From Ochrobactrum sp. BTU1 (GTDB taxonomy: Bacteria; Pseudomonadota; Alphaproteobacteria; Rhizobiales; Rhizobiaceae): a DNA stretch of 64,000 nt. Position 1 is the first letter of the stretch, and every line of letters begins with the position of its first letter. The notes under the pieces were generated by a model. The model searched no databases, was not told the DNA's origin, and worked only from the letters and a program-made list of their open reading frames with translations. This document shows, piece after piece, positions 17,473-26,939 of the stretch. Location of the stretch: the NCBI GenBank assembly GCA_018798825.1, contig CP076354.1:434001-498000 (forward strand). Reading direction: 5' to 3'. Made by a program: the position numbers and the translations under genes.

Positions 17473-17805
17473 ATGAAAAACTATCTGTTTCTCGGTGTTG
17501 CTATCGTTGCAGAGGTAATTGCGACATCTGCGCTCAAGGCGTCCAACTCTTTTACAGTTATGGTTCCAACCTTCACGATGATTGTTGGCTATGCCGTGGC
17601 CTTTTATTTTCTTTCCCTGACATTGCAAACCGTTCCGGTAGGTGTCGCTTATGCGATCTGGTCCGGCTGCGGTATCGTTCTGATTTCTGCCTTTGGCTGG
17701 CTGGTCTATGGTCAGAAGCTGGACTTGTGGGGAATGATCGGAATCGGCTTCATAATTTTTGGTGTGCTGATTGTTAATTTGCTCTCCAAGTCATCAGTGC
17801 ATTAG
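17473..17805 (+). CDS. SMR family multidrug efflux protein (EmrE-like)
   Basis: 110-residue four-helix inner-membrane transporter of the small multidrug resistance family, which exports cationic compounds in exchange for protons as a dimer. The conserved membrane Glu is in [18 protein letters not shown], at residue 14 as in EmrE. Helix 3 contains [20 protein letters not shown], which is typical of the EmrE branch rather than the SugE/Gdx branch. It follows the TetR regulator and the RS repeat. Coding starts at ATG 17473. Confidence 0.9.
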   Translation: MKNYLFLGVAIVAEVIATSALKASNSFTVMVPTFTMIVGYAVAFYFLSLTLQTVPVGVAYAIWSGCGIVLISAFGWLVYGQKLDLWGMIGIGFIIFGVLIVNLLSKSSVH

Positions 17806-17933
17806 AAAGCGCGCGAAGGTTACGTTTTCTCATGCTCCAATCCGAAAATAGACCTTTAAAAACAAAACACTGCACTTAATCCAATTTTTAGTTCATTATT
17901 GTAAACGTCAGTAATGTTCGTAGGTGTTTTTAT

Positions 17934-19079
17934 ATGACGCTTGTTCCGTACTTCCTGACTGTCAATCTGACGGTGTCATGTGTTTTCATCCTGACATTTG
18001 CGTTCGTTGCCATTCAGGAACGGAACTATGCAGCCCCGCGCTGGTTCACGCTGGCATCCATAGCAGCAGCACTCGTTGCAATCTTCGGCTACTGGATCCC
18101 GCTTGCAGAAAATCCACGCCTATTGGTCCTGGCTTCCTTCTCGCTTCTGATGGCGGCGTTTCTGGCCATAACGATCGGCCTGCAAAGTATTTATCACCAG
18201 AAGATCGACTGGAAATTTTATGGCGGCTTCTTCCTTGCAGCCATCATCTGCAATCTGCTCATCTATGATCTGCCGCGAACGTCGTTTTTGCATCGCTTTC
18301 TTTATCAGTTGCCGCTCTGCCTCGCGCAGCTTTGGATGATCCGTGTGATCTATCTATCGCGTATGCCACGCCTGGTCGATAAACTGATGATGGCGCTCGC
18401 GATATTCAGCTGCATTTACTACCTTTCAAAAGCTTTCCTCATCGCTTGGCCGGGTTCCGATATGCGGCCGGAGGACGATGCCAACACGCTGCATGTCATC
18501 GTTTCCCTGGCAGTGGGTGTGTTGGTGCAGGTAGCGCGCGGACTGCTTCTTTTGCTGAGTACTGTGTCGCATATGGTGGGGGAGGCCAGCGAGCAATCGG
18601 AAGTCGATGAGCTTTCGCAGATTTATAATCGACGCGGTTTTGATCGGCATGTTTCCCGCGTTTTGGCGCGCAAGGGAGCTTGTATTCGCTATTCAGTGAT
18701 TATGAGCGATCTGGATTTTTTCAAACGCGTCAACGATACCTATGGTCATGATGGCGGTGACAGGGTGATTGCAGCTTTTGGTAAGCTGCTCAAAACGCAA
18801 TTGCCGAAAGCAGCGGTTGCCGCACGAATGGGCGGCGAGGAATTCGTTGTCTTCATTCCAGACAACGACATGGCTGCTGCGGAAGCTTTGGCGCAAAGCT
18901 TGCGAGAAGCTCTATGCGAGCTTCGCTTTACAGGCAAATCTCCGGCTTGGAGCCCGACGGCAAGCTTTGGTGTTGCCGAGCAGGTCGATGATGAGAGCCT
19001 TTATGAGACGATGCGCCGTGCAGATGCGGCACTCTATCAGGCGAAAAAAGCCGGACGCAATCGTGTCCATATCGCTTGA
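17934..19079 (+). CDS. GGDEF-domain diguanylate cyclase, membrane-bound
   Basis: 381-residue protein with about six predicted membrane helices in residues 1-210, followed by a GGDEF domain (about 220-380) that makes cyclic di-GMP from two GTP. The active-site loop is GGEEF (ARMGGEEFVVFIP), and the start of the domain is DELSQIYNRRGFDRHV with DFFKRVNDTYGHDGGDRVI. The RxxD inhibitory site is not seen five residues before GGEEF. The input domain is an uncharacterised membrane sensor. The gene ends 27 nt from the convergent purD. Confidence 0.92.
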   Translation: MTLVPYFLTVNLTVSCVFILTFAFVAIQERNYAAPRWFTLASIAAALVAIFGYWIPLAENPRLLVLASFSLLMAAFLAITIGLQSIYHQKIDWKFYGGFFLAAIICNLLIYDLPRTSFLHRFLYQLPLCLAQLWMIRVIYLSRMPRLVDKLMMALAIFSCIYYLSKAFLIAWPGSDMRPEDDANTLHVIVSLAVGVLVQVARGLLLLLSTVSHMVGEASEQSEVDELSQIYNRRGFDRHVSRVLARKGACIRYSVIMSDLDFFKRVNDTYGHDGGDRVIAAFGKLLKTQLPKAAVAARMGGEEFVVFIPDNDMAAAEALAQSLREALCELRFTGKSPAWSPTASFGVAEQVDDESLYETMRRADAALYQAKKAGRNRVHIA

Positions 19080-19106
19080 AATGCTGCAGCCGCATGAGAC
19101 GGGTTA

Positions 19107-20390
19107 TTACTTGCCCGAGCGTTCGCGTTCCACTGCACGCCAGCCAATGTCTGAGCGATAAAAACCTTCCGGCCAGTCAATCTGCTTGACGGCGTCGTAA
19201 GCCTTGCTCTGGGCTTCGGCCACCGTTTCAGCAATCGCTGTTACGTTGAGAACGCGGCCACCATTGGCAATCAGGTTGCCGTTTTTTTCAGCCGTACCGG
19301 CGTGGAAAACTTTGAGCCCGTCAATGTCATTGAGCTGGTCGAGACCACGAATGATGCTGCCTTTCTTCACATTGGCAGGGTAGCCTTCTGCAGCCATAAC
19401 CACGGTGAGGGCAGGCTGATCTTTCCACTCAAGCGATACTTCATCGAGCTTGCCGTCCACGGCCGCATTGATAAGATCAAGCAGGTCGGTTTCAAGGCGC
19501 ATCATCAGCACCTGACATTCCGGATCACCGAAGCGGGTGTTGTATTCGATAAGCTTCGGGCCGTCCTTGCCGATCATCAAGCCCAAGAACAGCACGCCCG
19601 AGAAAGGTGCGCCAATTTCCGCCATGCCGCGCATGGTCGGTTCGATCAGTTCGCGCATGGTGCGCTCAACGATTTCGGGTGTCATTACAGGAGCGGGGGC
19701 ATAAGCGCCCATACCGCCGGTATTCGGCCCGGTGTCGCCATCGCCCACGCGCTTGTGGTCCTGTGCCGAGCCAAGCGATAGGGCCGTTTTGCCATCACAA
19801 ATGCAGAAGAAGCTTGCTTCTTCACCTTCAAGAAACTCTTCAACGACCACTTCGGCACCAGCAGAACCGAATGCGCCTTCAAAACAGGCATCAACCGCGT
19901 CCAGCGCTTCATCGAGCGTCATGGCAACAACAACGCCTTTGCCGGCGGCAAGGCCGTCGGCCTTGACGACGATAGGTGCGCCCACTTCACGGACATAGGC
20001 CTTGGCTTTTGGTGCATTGTTGAAGCGGCCATAGGCACCTGTTGGAATGCCAAAACGCGCGCAAAGATCCTTGGTGAAGCCTTTCGAGCCTTCAAGCTGG
20101 GCGGCAGCCTTGGATGGTCCGAAAACGCGAACATTCGTGGCTTGGAGATCGTCGGCTAGGCCCGCGACGAGTGGGGCTTCCGGGCCAACGACAACCAGAT
20201 CGATTGCCTTGTCCTTGGCGAATGCGATGACCGCTGCATGATCGGTTACGTCGAGCGTTACAAGTTCTGCATATTCGGCAATGCCGGGGTTGCCGGGCGC
20301 GCAATAAAGCTTTGTCAGCTTTTCAGAAGCGGCGAGTTTCCAGGCCAATGCGTGTTCGCGGCCACCGGAACCGATCAACAGAACTTTCAT
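19107..20390 (-). CDS. purD: Phosphoribosylamine--glycine ligase
   Basis: Second step of de novo purine synthesis: phosphoribosylamine + glycine + ATP to GAR. The 427-residue protein starts [20 protein letters not shown] and contains [35 protein letters not shown] and [20 protein letters not shown], all core ATP-grasp blocks. It is convergent with the diguanylate cyclase gene and divergent from ubiA. There is no other pur gene beside it; purF lies at 49.7 kb. Confidence 0.97.
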   Translation of the reverse strand: MKVLLIGSGGREHALAWKLAASEKLTKLYCAPGNPGIAEYAELVTLDVTDHAAVIAFAKDKAIDLVVVGPEAPLVAGLADDLQATNVRVFGPSKAAAQLEGSKGFTKDLCARFGIPTGAYGRFNNAPKAKAYVREVGAPIVVKADGLAAGKGVVVAMTLDEALDAVDACFEGAFGSAGAEVVVEEFLEGEEASFFCICDGKTALSLGSAQDHKRVGDGDTGPNTGGMGAYAPAPVMTPEIVERTMRELIEPTMRGMAEIGAPFSGVLFLGLMIGKDGPKLIEYNTRFGDPECQVLMMRLETDLLDLINAAVDGKLDEVSLEWKDQPALTVVMAAEGYPANVKKGSIIRGLDQLNDIDGLKVFHAGTAEKNGNLIANGGRVLNVTAIAETVAEAQSKAYDAVKQIDWPEGFYRSDIGWRAVERERSGK

Positions 20391-20532
20391 GCCTTGCTCC
20401 CTGCGCGTGAGATCAGTAAATGTTTATTGATACGGGTCTCTATTGCCCAACGCGTTTGCGGGCAAGGGCAGTACCGCGATTTTTGGATAAAAAGCGGGTG
20501 GAGCCGTAGCAGTTTCTAGAAAGCAGGCAATC

Positions 20533-21558
20533 ATGCAGCAGTCAAAACCCAATGCAGGGTCCGGTATTGGGGCCAATTCAGATGTGCAGTCGCGCGATGT
20601 GCGTGGACGCGTGAAAGACGCACCCTCGGGCCATTGGGTCTATCGTGTTCTTCCGCCATCGCTTTGGCCCTATGCGCAGCTCGCTCGGTGGGATCGCCCG
20701 ATTGGTTGGCAGCTTTTACTCTGGCCGTGCTGGTGGTCGGCAGCACTCGTTGCTGGCGCAGGTGCGCAGCCTGGCGACGGTGCATGGTCCGTCATGCCCT
20801 CGATCTGGCACCTTGTCCTGTTTTTGGTTGGCTCAATTGCCATGCGCGGTGCAGGATGTACCTATAACGATATTGTCGATCAGGATATCGACGATAAAGT
20901 CGATCGCACGCGGTCGCGTCCACTGCCATCGGGGCAGGTCACGAGCAGGCAGGCGAAGATTTTTCTCGTTTTGCAGGCGTTGGTTGGCCTTGCCGTCGTG
21001 CTGCAGCTTAACTGGTTTTCAATCGGACTTGGTGTCTTCTCTCTGCTGATTGTTGCTGCCTATCCATTCATGAAGCGCTTCACCAATTGGCCGCAGCTGG
21101 TGCTTGGTCTGGCCTTTTCTTGGGGCGCGCTGATGGGTTGGGCGGCCGCGGAAGGCTCTCTCGCATTGCCACCTGTGCTGCTTTACATAGGGGCGATCCT
21201 TTGGGTGATCGGCTACGATACGATCTATGCCCATCAGGACAAGGAAGATGATGCGCTGGTTGGAGTTGGTTCAACCGCGCGGCTGTTTGGCAAACATACC
21301 AAGACTGCGCTCATGGTGCTTTATGGTGGAGCAATCGGTTTTTTTGCGGCGGCGTTTGCTGTTGCGCAGGTTCCGATGCCAGCACTTGCCGGTTTGCTGG
21401 CCGCTGGTGCCCATCTTTATCGCCAGATCATCGTGCTTGATATCGACAATCCCGATCAGTGTCTGAAACTGTTTCGTTCCAACAATATTGTGGGCCTGAT
21501 CATCTTTCTGGGTCTCGTGTTTGGAAGCCTTTGGGTGGCAGTCAAACCGCTCGTCTAA
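20533..21558 (+). CDS. ubiA: 4-hydroxybenzoate polyprenyltransferase
   Basis: Membrane enzyme that attaches the polyprenyl chain to 4-hydroxybenzoate in ubiquinone synthesis. The 341-residue protein has the first aspartate motif CTYNDIVDQDID (N112-D120) and the second DTIYAHQDKEDD (229-240). It has about eight membrane helices. An N-terminal extension of about 35 residues is hydrophilic. The ATG at 20533 follows a weak purine tract. Its substrate chain comes from the ispB product. A bidirectional terminator separates it from pdxH. Confidence 0.95.
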   Translation: MQQSKPNAGSGIGANSDVQSRDVRGRVKDAPSGHWVYRVLPPSLWPYAQLARWDRPIGWQLLLWPCWWSAALVAGAGAQPGDGAWSVMPSIWHLVLFLVGSIAMRGAGCTYNDIVDQDIDDKVDRTRSRPLPSGQVTSRQAKIFLVLQALVGLAVVLQLNWFSIGLGVFSLLIVAAYPFMKRFTNWPQLVLGLAFSWGALMGWAAAEGSLALPPVLLYIGAILWVIGYDTIYAHQDKEDDALVGVGSTARLFGKHTKTALMVLYGGAIGFFAAAFAVAQVPMPALAGLLAAGAHLYRQIIVLDIDNPDQCLKLFRSNNIVGLIIFLGLVFGSLWVAVKPLV

Positions 21559-21561
21559 ATT

Positions 21562-21592
21562 AAAAAGGCCACCGAAACGGTGGCCTTTTTCT
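21562..21592. terminator. Bidirectional Rho-independent terminator between ubiA and pdxH
   Basis: GGCCACC (21567-21573) pairs with GGTGGCC (21579-21585) around GAAAC, flanked by AAAAA on the left and TTTTT on the right, so it can stop transcription from both convergent genes. Confidence 0.9.
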
Positions 21593-21599
21593 TATTTGG

Positions 21600-22211
21600 T
21601 TACGGATAAAGCCGATCTTTGTTCCAGTCGCCTTCCGGTGTGTCGCGGGTAAACAATACGCGGTCATGCAGGCGGAACGGACGGTCGTGCCAGAATTCAA
21701 TGGAAACCGGGCGAATGCGGAATCCAGACCAGTGAGAAGGCCTTGGAATGTCGCCGATGGCGTAACGGGCCGTATATTCGGCAACAGCCTTTTCAAGCGC
21801 AAAACGGCTTTCGAGCGGTCGCGACTGTTTCGATGCCCATGCTCCTATGCGGCTGCCGCGTGGGCGCGATGCATAATAAGCGTCGGCTTCTGCGTCGCTG
21901 ACCTTCTCAACCGGTCCGCGCACGCGCACCTGACGGCGCAGCGACTTCCAGTGAAAGCACATGGCAGCCTTTTCGGCGGACAGTATTTCCTGACCCTTCT
22001 TGCTTTCATAATTGGTGTAGAAAACAAAACCGTGCTCGTCGAAATCCTTGAGTAGCACCATACGCACATTGGGCAGACCGTCAGGATCAACGGTGGCAAG
22101 TGCCAGTGCATTTGGGTCGTTCAGTTCGCTCTTGGTGGCGTCATTCAGCCATTCAGCAAAAAGTCGGAACGGTTCTGAGCTTTGGGTGAAATCGTCGCTG
22201 GTGTCTGTCAT
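21600..22211 (-). CDS. pdxH: Pyridoxamine 5'-phosphate oxidase
   Basis: FMN enzyme that makes pyridoxal 5'-phosphate from PNP or PMP. The 203-residue protein has FMN-binding segments [20 protein letters not shown] and [14 protein letters not shown], plus [26 protein letters not shown] and the C-terminal [10 protein letters not shown]. It ends at the usual family terminus. Start is ATG 22211. It is convergent with ubiA and separated from the esterase gene by 89 nt that hold no recognised feature. Confidence 0.95.
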   Translation of the reverse strand: MTDTSDDFTQSSEPFRLFAEWLNDATKSELNDPNALALATVDPDGLPNVRMVLLKDFDEHGFVFYTNYESKKGQEILSAEKAAMCFHWKSLRRQVRVRGPVEKVSDAEADAYYASRPRGSRIGAWASKQSRPLESRFALEKAVAEYTARYAIGDIPRPSHWSGFRIRPVSIEFWHDRPFRLHDRVLFTRDTPEGDWNKDRLYP

Positions 22212-22300
22212 TTGCCGCTATTTCAGATATCTGGAAAACTTGGGTACGCGGAACTTCCTCCAATTCGTCCGCTTTGTCCATGGCTGAGAGCTGCGACGCA

Positions 22301-23233
22301 TCATGCCAGCATGTTCTGTTTTCTCAACCAGGCTTCATACCATTGCGGCCATTGTTCCGTAGGCGTTCCCGTCTTACCCATGCCAAAGCCATGGCCGCCT
22401 GATGGTATCGCATGAAACTCCACATCCACGCCTGCCTTCACACAAGCTTGCTGCATGATAAGGCTATTGGCTGGATTGGAAATCTGATCGTCGTCCGCTT
22501 GCGTGAGAAAAACCGGAGGGCATTCCTTGTTAACATGGCTTTCAACCGACCACTCCCGCGTTGCTTCTTGTGTTGGATGCTTGCCAACAAGCGAGCGACG
22601 GGTCGATGTGTGATCATAAGGCGCTTCAAGTGTAATAACCGGATAAATCAGCGCCGCTGCATCTGGCCGGGCTGATTGTATGTCGATGTCATCGACAGGT
22701 TCGTAAGACGCAAAAGCTGAGCCGGTCGCGGCAAGCCCCATCAAGTGCCCGCCAGCAGAAAAGCCCAGCGCACCGATCTTGTTTGGAGCAATCTGCCAGT
22801 CAGCCGCTTTCGCCCGCACCAGACGAAATGCTCTTTGAACGTCCTGTAGCGGTGCCAGTGGTCCTGCAGCCCATCCCTCAATTGGCAGTCGATAGGTGAG
22901 AACAAAAGCAAAAATGCCTCTTTTTGCGAGCCAGCGTGCAGCGGGATAAGACTCTTTGCCTTCCTCAATGCGCTTATATCCGCCACCTCCGGCAATGATC
23001 ACTGCAGAACCGTTTGGCCGCTCAGGGTTGAATATCTCTAAGCCAGGTACTGCAATGTTTGTGACCGCGCCTCTCTTGGTTATATCAGGCGAACCGCTCG
23101 GGCCTCCGCCACCGGGTGGCGATGCAGGCCAAAGGGATAGGCGGCTGCTTTGTGATCGAATACTGATAATCGGCAAACTGAATGCCGTGGTGAGCGCGGC
23201 GCCACCAATCAGTAAGTTACGGCGTGAAATCAA
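22301..23233 (-). CDS. Alpha/beta hydrolase (acetyl-esterase-like), Tat signal
   Basis: 310-residue alpha/beta hydrolase. It begins MISRRNLLIGGAALTTAFSL, with a twin-Arg motif (SRRNLL) and a hydrophobic core, so it is likely exported folded by Tat or membrane-anchored. The nucleophile elbow is GFSAGG (in IGALGFSAGGHLMGLA), and the C-terminal His lies in PSGGHGFGMG; an acidic residue in QADDDQISN could complete the triad. The layout is like the BD-FAE/xylan esterase-type enzymes. Substrate unknown. It is divergent from the lipoprotein gene and lies downstream of no other gene in the same orientation. Confidence 0.85.
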   Translation of the reverse strand: MISRRNLLIGGAALTTAFSLPIISIRSQSSRLSLWPASPPGGGGPSGSPDITKRGAVTNIAVPGLEIFNPERPNGSAVIIAGGGGYKRIEEGKESYPAARWLAKRGIFAFVLTYRLPIEGWAAGPLAPLQDVQRAFRLVRAKAADWQIAPNKIGALGFSAGGHLMGLAATGSAFASYEPVDDIDIQSARPDAAALIYPVITLEAPYDHTSTRRSLVGKHPTQEATREWSVESHVNKECPPVFLTQADDDQISNPANSLIMQQACVKAGVDVEFHAIPSGGHGFGMGKTGTPTEQWPQWYEAWLRKQNMLA

Positions 23234-23473
23234 AGTTCATCCTCACTCGAACCGATGTTTCGGACTCTTGAATCTGCTCACTAATCATGGCGATTTTTGC
23301 CCGCAAAAGCTTGTTTTCGCAATTAACACTGAACATCTGCAATAGAAGCTCTGTCGGCCAACTTTATACCGTTGTCCTTTGGTAGCGATTTGTTTACCTT
23401 GCCCGCGAACCGCTTGTTAACCCCATACCCCCCATATTCGCTACATCTTTAGGATGTATTTAAGGGAAGACCG

Positions 23474-23944
23474 TTGGCTGCTGAATCCGCTCGCCGCGAC
23501 ACACATGACGATTCTACGATTCTTGGTATGGCTTTTATTCGCCGTGCAGCGCTCGTTATGGTTGTTTTGCCGCTGGCAGGCTGTGCGATGGGTGGCGTCA
23601 GTATTGAGAAGGCTGTGCCTGATTCGTCTACAATCACGGGTTCAGTCAAACCAGCACAAAAGACAGAAACAGATACTGGCAAACTTTCGGACCAGTCCAC
23701 GATCAAGAGTGTCGTTTCGGCGCTCGATTTCACCCAATGGGGCAAGAAGCCAGTGCCGTGGGCTAATCCTGATACGGGTAGTCAGGGCACGATTACCACG
23801 ATTGCCGAGACCAAATCTGACGATGGCCTCTGCCGGAAATTCGAGACCTCTCGTGAGGCTTTTGACGGCGTTTCCATCTATCGCGGCGAAACCTGTATGC
23901 AGCGCGGCGGTCAGTGGACACTCACCTCATTTGCACCGATTTAA
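23474..23944 (+). CDS. RT0821/Lpp0805-like surface lipoprotein
   Basis: 156-residue lipoprotein with lipobox LPLAGC around residue 37 (AALVMVVLPLAGCAMGG). The mature part ends SIYRGETCMQRGGQWTLTSF, the C-terminal pattern of RT0821/Lpp0805-type surface proteins. Function unknown; likely outer-membrane attached. The TTG at 23474 has a strong AAGGGAAG upstream. An ATG at 23528 gives a shorter and more usual signal peptide, so the true start may be either. Confidence 0.72.
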   Translation: MAAESARRDTHDDSTILGMAFIRRAALVMVVLPLAGCAMGGVSIEKAVPDSSTITGSVKPAQKTETDTGKLSDQSTIKSVVSALDFTQWGKKPVPWANPDTGSQGTITTIAETKSDDGLCRKFETSREAFDGVSIYRGETCMQRGGQWTLTSFAPI

Positions 23945-24060
23945 GCTTTTTTGAAAACATCCCTTTGTAAGTCTGGAAGTTTTCCGGCTTCGTGCGCATA
24001 TTATGGCAAACTGAGTCTAGCGACTGAGATTACAGTCATTTTTCCTAATGAGGACTATAT

Positions 24061-24984
24061 ATGCGCGATCCCTATAGCGTGTTGGGCGTCGCCAAAACGG
24101 CGAAGCCCGAAGAAATAAAATCGGCATTTCGCAAGCTGGCCAAAAAGCATCATCCGGATCAGAACCAGGATGATCCGAAGGCACAGGAGCGTTTTGCGGA
24201 AGTTAACCAGGCCTATGAAATCGTCGGCGATAAAGATAAGCGCGGACAGTTTGACCGTGGCGAAATCGATGCAGAAGGTAAGCCATTGTTTCAGGGCTTT
24301 GCCGGTCAGGGTGGCGGCTTTGATGGACATGCCGGTTTCGGTGGCGGAGATCCGTTTGCGGGCTTTCGTCAGCGTGGCGGCGGGCAACAGGGTGGCTTCG
24401 GTGGCGCTGAAGACATTCTCAATGATTTGTTTGGCGGCGCTTTCGGCGGCGGGCGCGGTGGCGCACGTCAACAGCGCGGGCCGGTCAAGGGCAGTGATCT
24501 TTCAGCGTCGATCAATATAACGCTGGAACAGGCTGCAGGTGCCGACAAGGTTGAAGCCGTCTTTCCCAACGGCAAGCATCTGAAGATCAAGCTGCCGCAA
24601 TTCGTCGAAGACGGCCAGACAATCAGGCTCAAAGGTCAGGGCGAGCACGTCCTGGGCGGAACACCCGGCGATGCGCTGGTCACGATCCACTTCAAACAAA
24701 GCGCACGTTTTAGGCTTGAAGGCCGCGATGTGCATGTCGATCTGCCGGTCGAGCTTGAGGATGCCGTCCTTGGCGGTAAGGCTGAAGTCGAAACGCTGAG
24801 CGGTCGTATCGCCGTCAAGGTTCCGGCTTGGTCCAACTCAGATAAGGTTCTGCGCCTCAAGGGTAAGGGCCTGCCACTGAAAGCTGGCGGTCATGGCGAC
24901 CTTTATGTTCATGTCCGCATCATGCTGCCGGAAGGTGGCGATGCCGAACTTGAAGAGTTTTTGCGCAAGCGCAAAGGCGAATAA
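24061..24984 (+). CDS. DnaJ C-terminal domain protein (CbpA-like, no zinc finger)
   Basis: J-domain co-chaperone for DnaK. The 307-residue protein has a J-domain (residues 1-65) with the HPD motif in [13 protein letters not shown]. It then has a long Gly/Phe-rich region (about 80-140) and two C-terminal substrate domains (about 145-295). The CxxCxGxG zinc-finger repeats of DnaJ are absent, so it is the CbpA/class-II type. It stands alone between the lipoprotein gene and fabI. A GC-rich hairpin follows it. Confidence 0.9.
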   Translation: MRDPYSVLGVAKTAKPEEIKSAFRKLAKKHHPDQNQDDPKAQERFAEVNQAYEIVGDKDKRGQFDRGEIDAEGKPLFQGFAGQGGGFDGHAGFGGGDPFAGFRQRGGGQQGGFGGAEDILNDLFGGAFGGGRGGARQQRGPVKGSDLSASINITLEQAAGADKVEAVFPNGKHLKIKLPQFVEDGQTIRLKGQGEHVLGGTPGDALVTIHFKQSARFRLEGRDVHVDLPVELEDAVLGGKAEVETLSGRIAVKVPAWSNSDKVLRLKGKGLPLKAGGHGDLYVHVRIMLPEGGDAELEEFLRKRKGE

Positions 24985-25008
24985 GTCAAAATCGTTATAA
25001 AAACCAAT

Positions 25009-25045
25009 GCGGGGATTAACTGCTAAAGCTGCATTTAATCCCCGC
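25009..25045. terminator. Hairpin after the DnaJ-like gene
   Basis: GCGGGGATTAA (25009-25019) pairs with TTAATCCCCGC (25035-25045) around a 15-nt loop. No T-run follows on the plus strand (AAAAA follows), so termination is only a guess. Confidence 0.4.
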
Positions 25046-25208
25046 AAAAAGGCTTTGCAGTGTCTTTTGCGTCCTCAACCGATGCTCAAGCACAACTCTG
25101 TTGTGCGATAAAATCACAATACCCGGCTTTTTATGCGCAATTGCTTGAAGCTGTTGCAAGCCTGTGCGATAGGGCATCTAGTTGATTATATTTCGATGAG
25201 GACCCTTA

Positions 25209-26027
25209 ATGACCGCAAAGTCAGGTTTGTTGCAGGGCAAGCGCGGATTGATTCTGGGCGTAGCCAACAACCGTTCCATCGCCTGGGGTATTGCCAAGGC
25301 CGCTCGTGAAGCTGGTGCGGAACTCGCATTCACCTATCAGGGTGATGCGCTGAAGAAGCGCGTGGAGCCGTTGGCCGAAGAATTGGATGCTTTCGTTGCA
25401 GGACATTGTGATGTTGCTGACGGCGCAAGCATTGATGCTGTTTTTGAAGCACTTGAAAAGAAGTGGGGCAAGCTCGACTTCGTCGTTCACGCCATTGGTT
25501 TCTCCGACAAGGATGAACTGACCGGCCGTTACGTCGATACCAGCGAAGCAAACTTCCAGAACACCATGCTGATTTCGGTTTATTCGCTGACGGCAATTTC
25601 ACGCCGCGCCGAAAAGCTGATGGCTGATGGCGGCTCCATTTTGACGCTGACCTATTACGGCGCTGAAAAAGTCATGCCGAACTACAACGTCATGGGTGTT
25701 GCAAAGGCTGCTCTTGAAGCAAGCGTCAAGTATCTGGCCGTTGATCTTGGCCCGCAGAATATCCGCGTCAATGCGATTTCGGCAGGTCCTATCAAGACTC
25801 TGGCTGCATCCGGCATTGGTGACTTCCGCTATATTCTCAAGTGGAACGAGTATAATGCGCCGCTGCGCCGCACGGTTACGATTGATGAAGTGGGCGATGT
25901 TGGCCTTTACTTTCTCTCTGACCTCTCGCGCTCGGTCACGGGTGAAGTTCACCACGCTGACAGCGGCTACCACGTCATCGGCATGAAGGCTGTTGACGCT
26001 CCGGATATCTCAGTCGTTAAAGACTGA
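25209..26027 (+). CDS. fabI: Enoyl-[acyl-carrier-protein] reductase (NADH), FabI
   Basis: Last step of each fatty acid elongation cycle, NADH-dependent. The 272-residue short-chain dehydrogenase fold has the cofactor motif GVANNRSIAWGIAKAAREAG and the FabI catalytic pair Tyr159-x6-Lys166 (in YNVMGVAKAALE). It also has the NAISAGPIKTLAASGI segment typical of FabI. Start ATG 25209, preceded by GATGAGGACC. Strong terminator downstream. It lies far from the fabD-fabG-acpP-fabF cluster at the right end of the window. Confidence 0.96.
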   Translation: MTAKSGLLQGKRGLILGVANNRSIAWGIAKAAREAGAELAFTYQGDALKKRVEPLAEELDAFVAGHCDVADGASIDAVFEALEKKWGKLDFVVHAIGFSDKDELTGRYVDTSEANFQNTMLISVYSLTAISRRAEKLMADGGSILTLTYYGAEKVMPNYNVMGVAKAALEASVKYLAVDLGPQNIRVNAISAGPIKTLAASGIGDFRYILKWNEYNAPLRRTVTIDEVGDVGLYFLSDLSRSVTGEVHHADSGYHVIGMKAVDAPDISVVKD

Positions 26028-26040
26028 TTGGTGTAAGACG

Positions 26041-26082
26041 AAATCCCGAAAAGTTGACCGACTTTTCGGGATTTTTCTTTTG
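26041..26082 (+). terminator. Rho-independent terminator after fabI
   Basis: AAATCCCGAAAAGT (26041-26054) pairs with ACTTTTCGGGATTT (26061-26074) around a 6-nt loop, followed by TTCTTTTG. Confidence 0.9.
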
Positions 26083-26171
26083 TCTTTCCGTCAGCGGGAA
26101 GGTTATCCAAAGAATGGGCACTAGCATAATGTGCGCCAGAAAATCATTTAGCGGCAGATAGAGGTAACGCT

Positions 26172-26762
26172 TTGGCTCGGGAGATCATCTACTTTTCGCG
26201 TCACGGTGAGACGGATTGGAATGTCTCGCAGCGCATTCAGGGGCAGCTTGATATTGATATCAACGCCCATGGACGTACACAGGCAGACCGTAACGGCGAT
26301 ATGCTGAAGTCACTGATCGGCGACGGTGCCGGTTATGATTTCGTTGCAAGCCCGCTGCGCCGCACACGCGAAACAATGGAGCGCATTCGCCTGCGCATGG
26401 GTCTCGACCCATATGATTTCCGTACTGATCCGCAGCTTATGGAAGTGAATTTCGGCGATTGGCAAGGCTTCATGATGGAAGATATTGCCAAGGAGCGTGA
26501 TGACCTTGTGCAAGCGCGCGCTCGCGATAAGTGGAACTTCATCCCGCCGGGCGAAACGGCTGAAAGCTATATGCGTCTTTCTCAGCGTATCGGGCGCTGG
26601 GTTGAAGCGGTCGAATGGCCAACCGTCTGTGTGACGCATGGCGGCTGCATTCGCACCCTGTTTTATCTCTATGGTGATATCGACGGCCACGATGCTGCAA
26701 ATATCTCCATCCCGCAGGACAAGATATTGAAGTTCGAAAACGGCAAGCTTGATTGGGTTTAA
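26172..26762 (+). CDS. Histidine phosphatase family protein (phosphoglycerate-mutase-like)
   Basis: 196-residue phosphohistidine-dependent phosphatase. The catalytic RHGE is near the N-terminus (YFSRHGETDWN) and the second catalytic His is in CVTHGGCIRTLFY. The substrate is unknown; the family covers phosphoglycerate mutases and small-molecule phosphatases. The start is a TTG at 26172 behind GAGGTAA. The stop TAA (26760-26762) abuts an RS-type repeat. A metallophosphoesterase gene follows. Confidence 0.9.
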   Translation: MAREIIYFSRHGETDWNVSQRIQGQLDIDINAHGRTQADRNGDMLKSLIGDGAGYDFVASPLRRTRETMERIRLRMGLDPYDFRTDPQLMEVNFGDWQGFMMEDIAKERDDLVQARARDKWNFIPPGETAESYMRLSQRIGRWVEAVEWPTVCVTHGGCIRTLFYLYGDIDGHDAANISIPQDKILKFENGKLDWV

Positions 26763-26864
26763 AGCATTTCCAGCAAAAGTTGGAAGCGGTTTTGCATAGG
26801 GATAATGCGTAAAAACAAAAAGATAGAGCGGTTCCAACGGTTCAATATTAACTGGAACTGCTCT
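26763..26864. repeat. RS-type palindromic repeat (Bru-RS-like), copy 2
   Basis: About 102 nt beginning AGCATTTCCAGCAAAAGTTG and ending GGAACTGCTCT, with the core GAAGCGGTTTTGCA and AAAACAAAAAGATAGAG. It is closely similar to copy 1 and again starts at a stop codon (of the histidine phosphatase gene). Terminal inverted repeats AGCATTTCC and GGAA(C)TGCTCT are present. Confidence 0.8.
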
Positions 26865-26939
26865 TAAAAGCCGGGTAGCTTTTGATGTCGATGCGCTGCG
26901 TCATTGCGGTCGTTGAAAAGCCCTACTTAGCGAGTGTTC

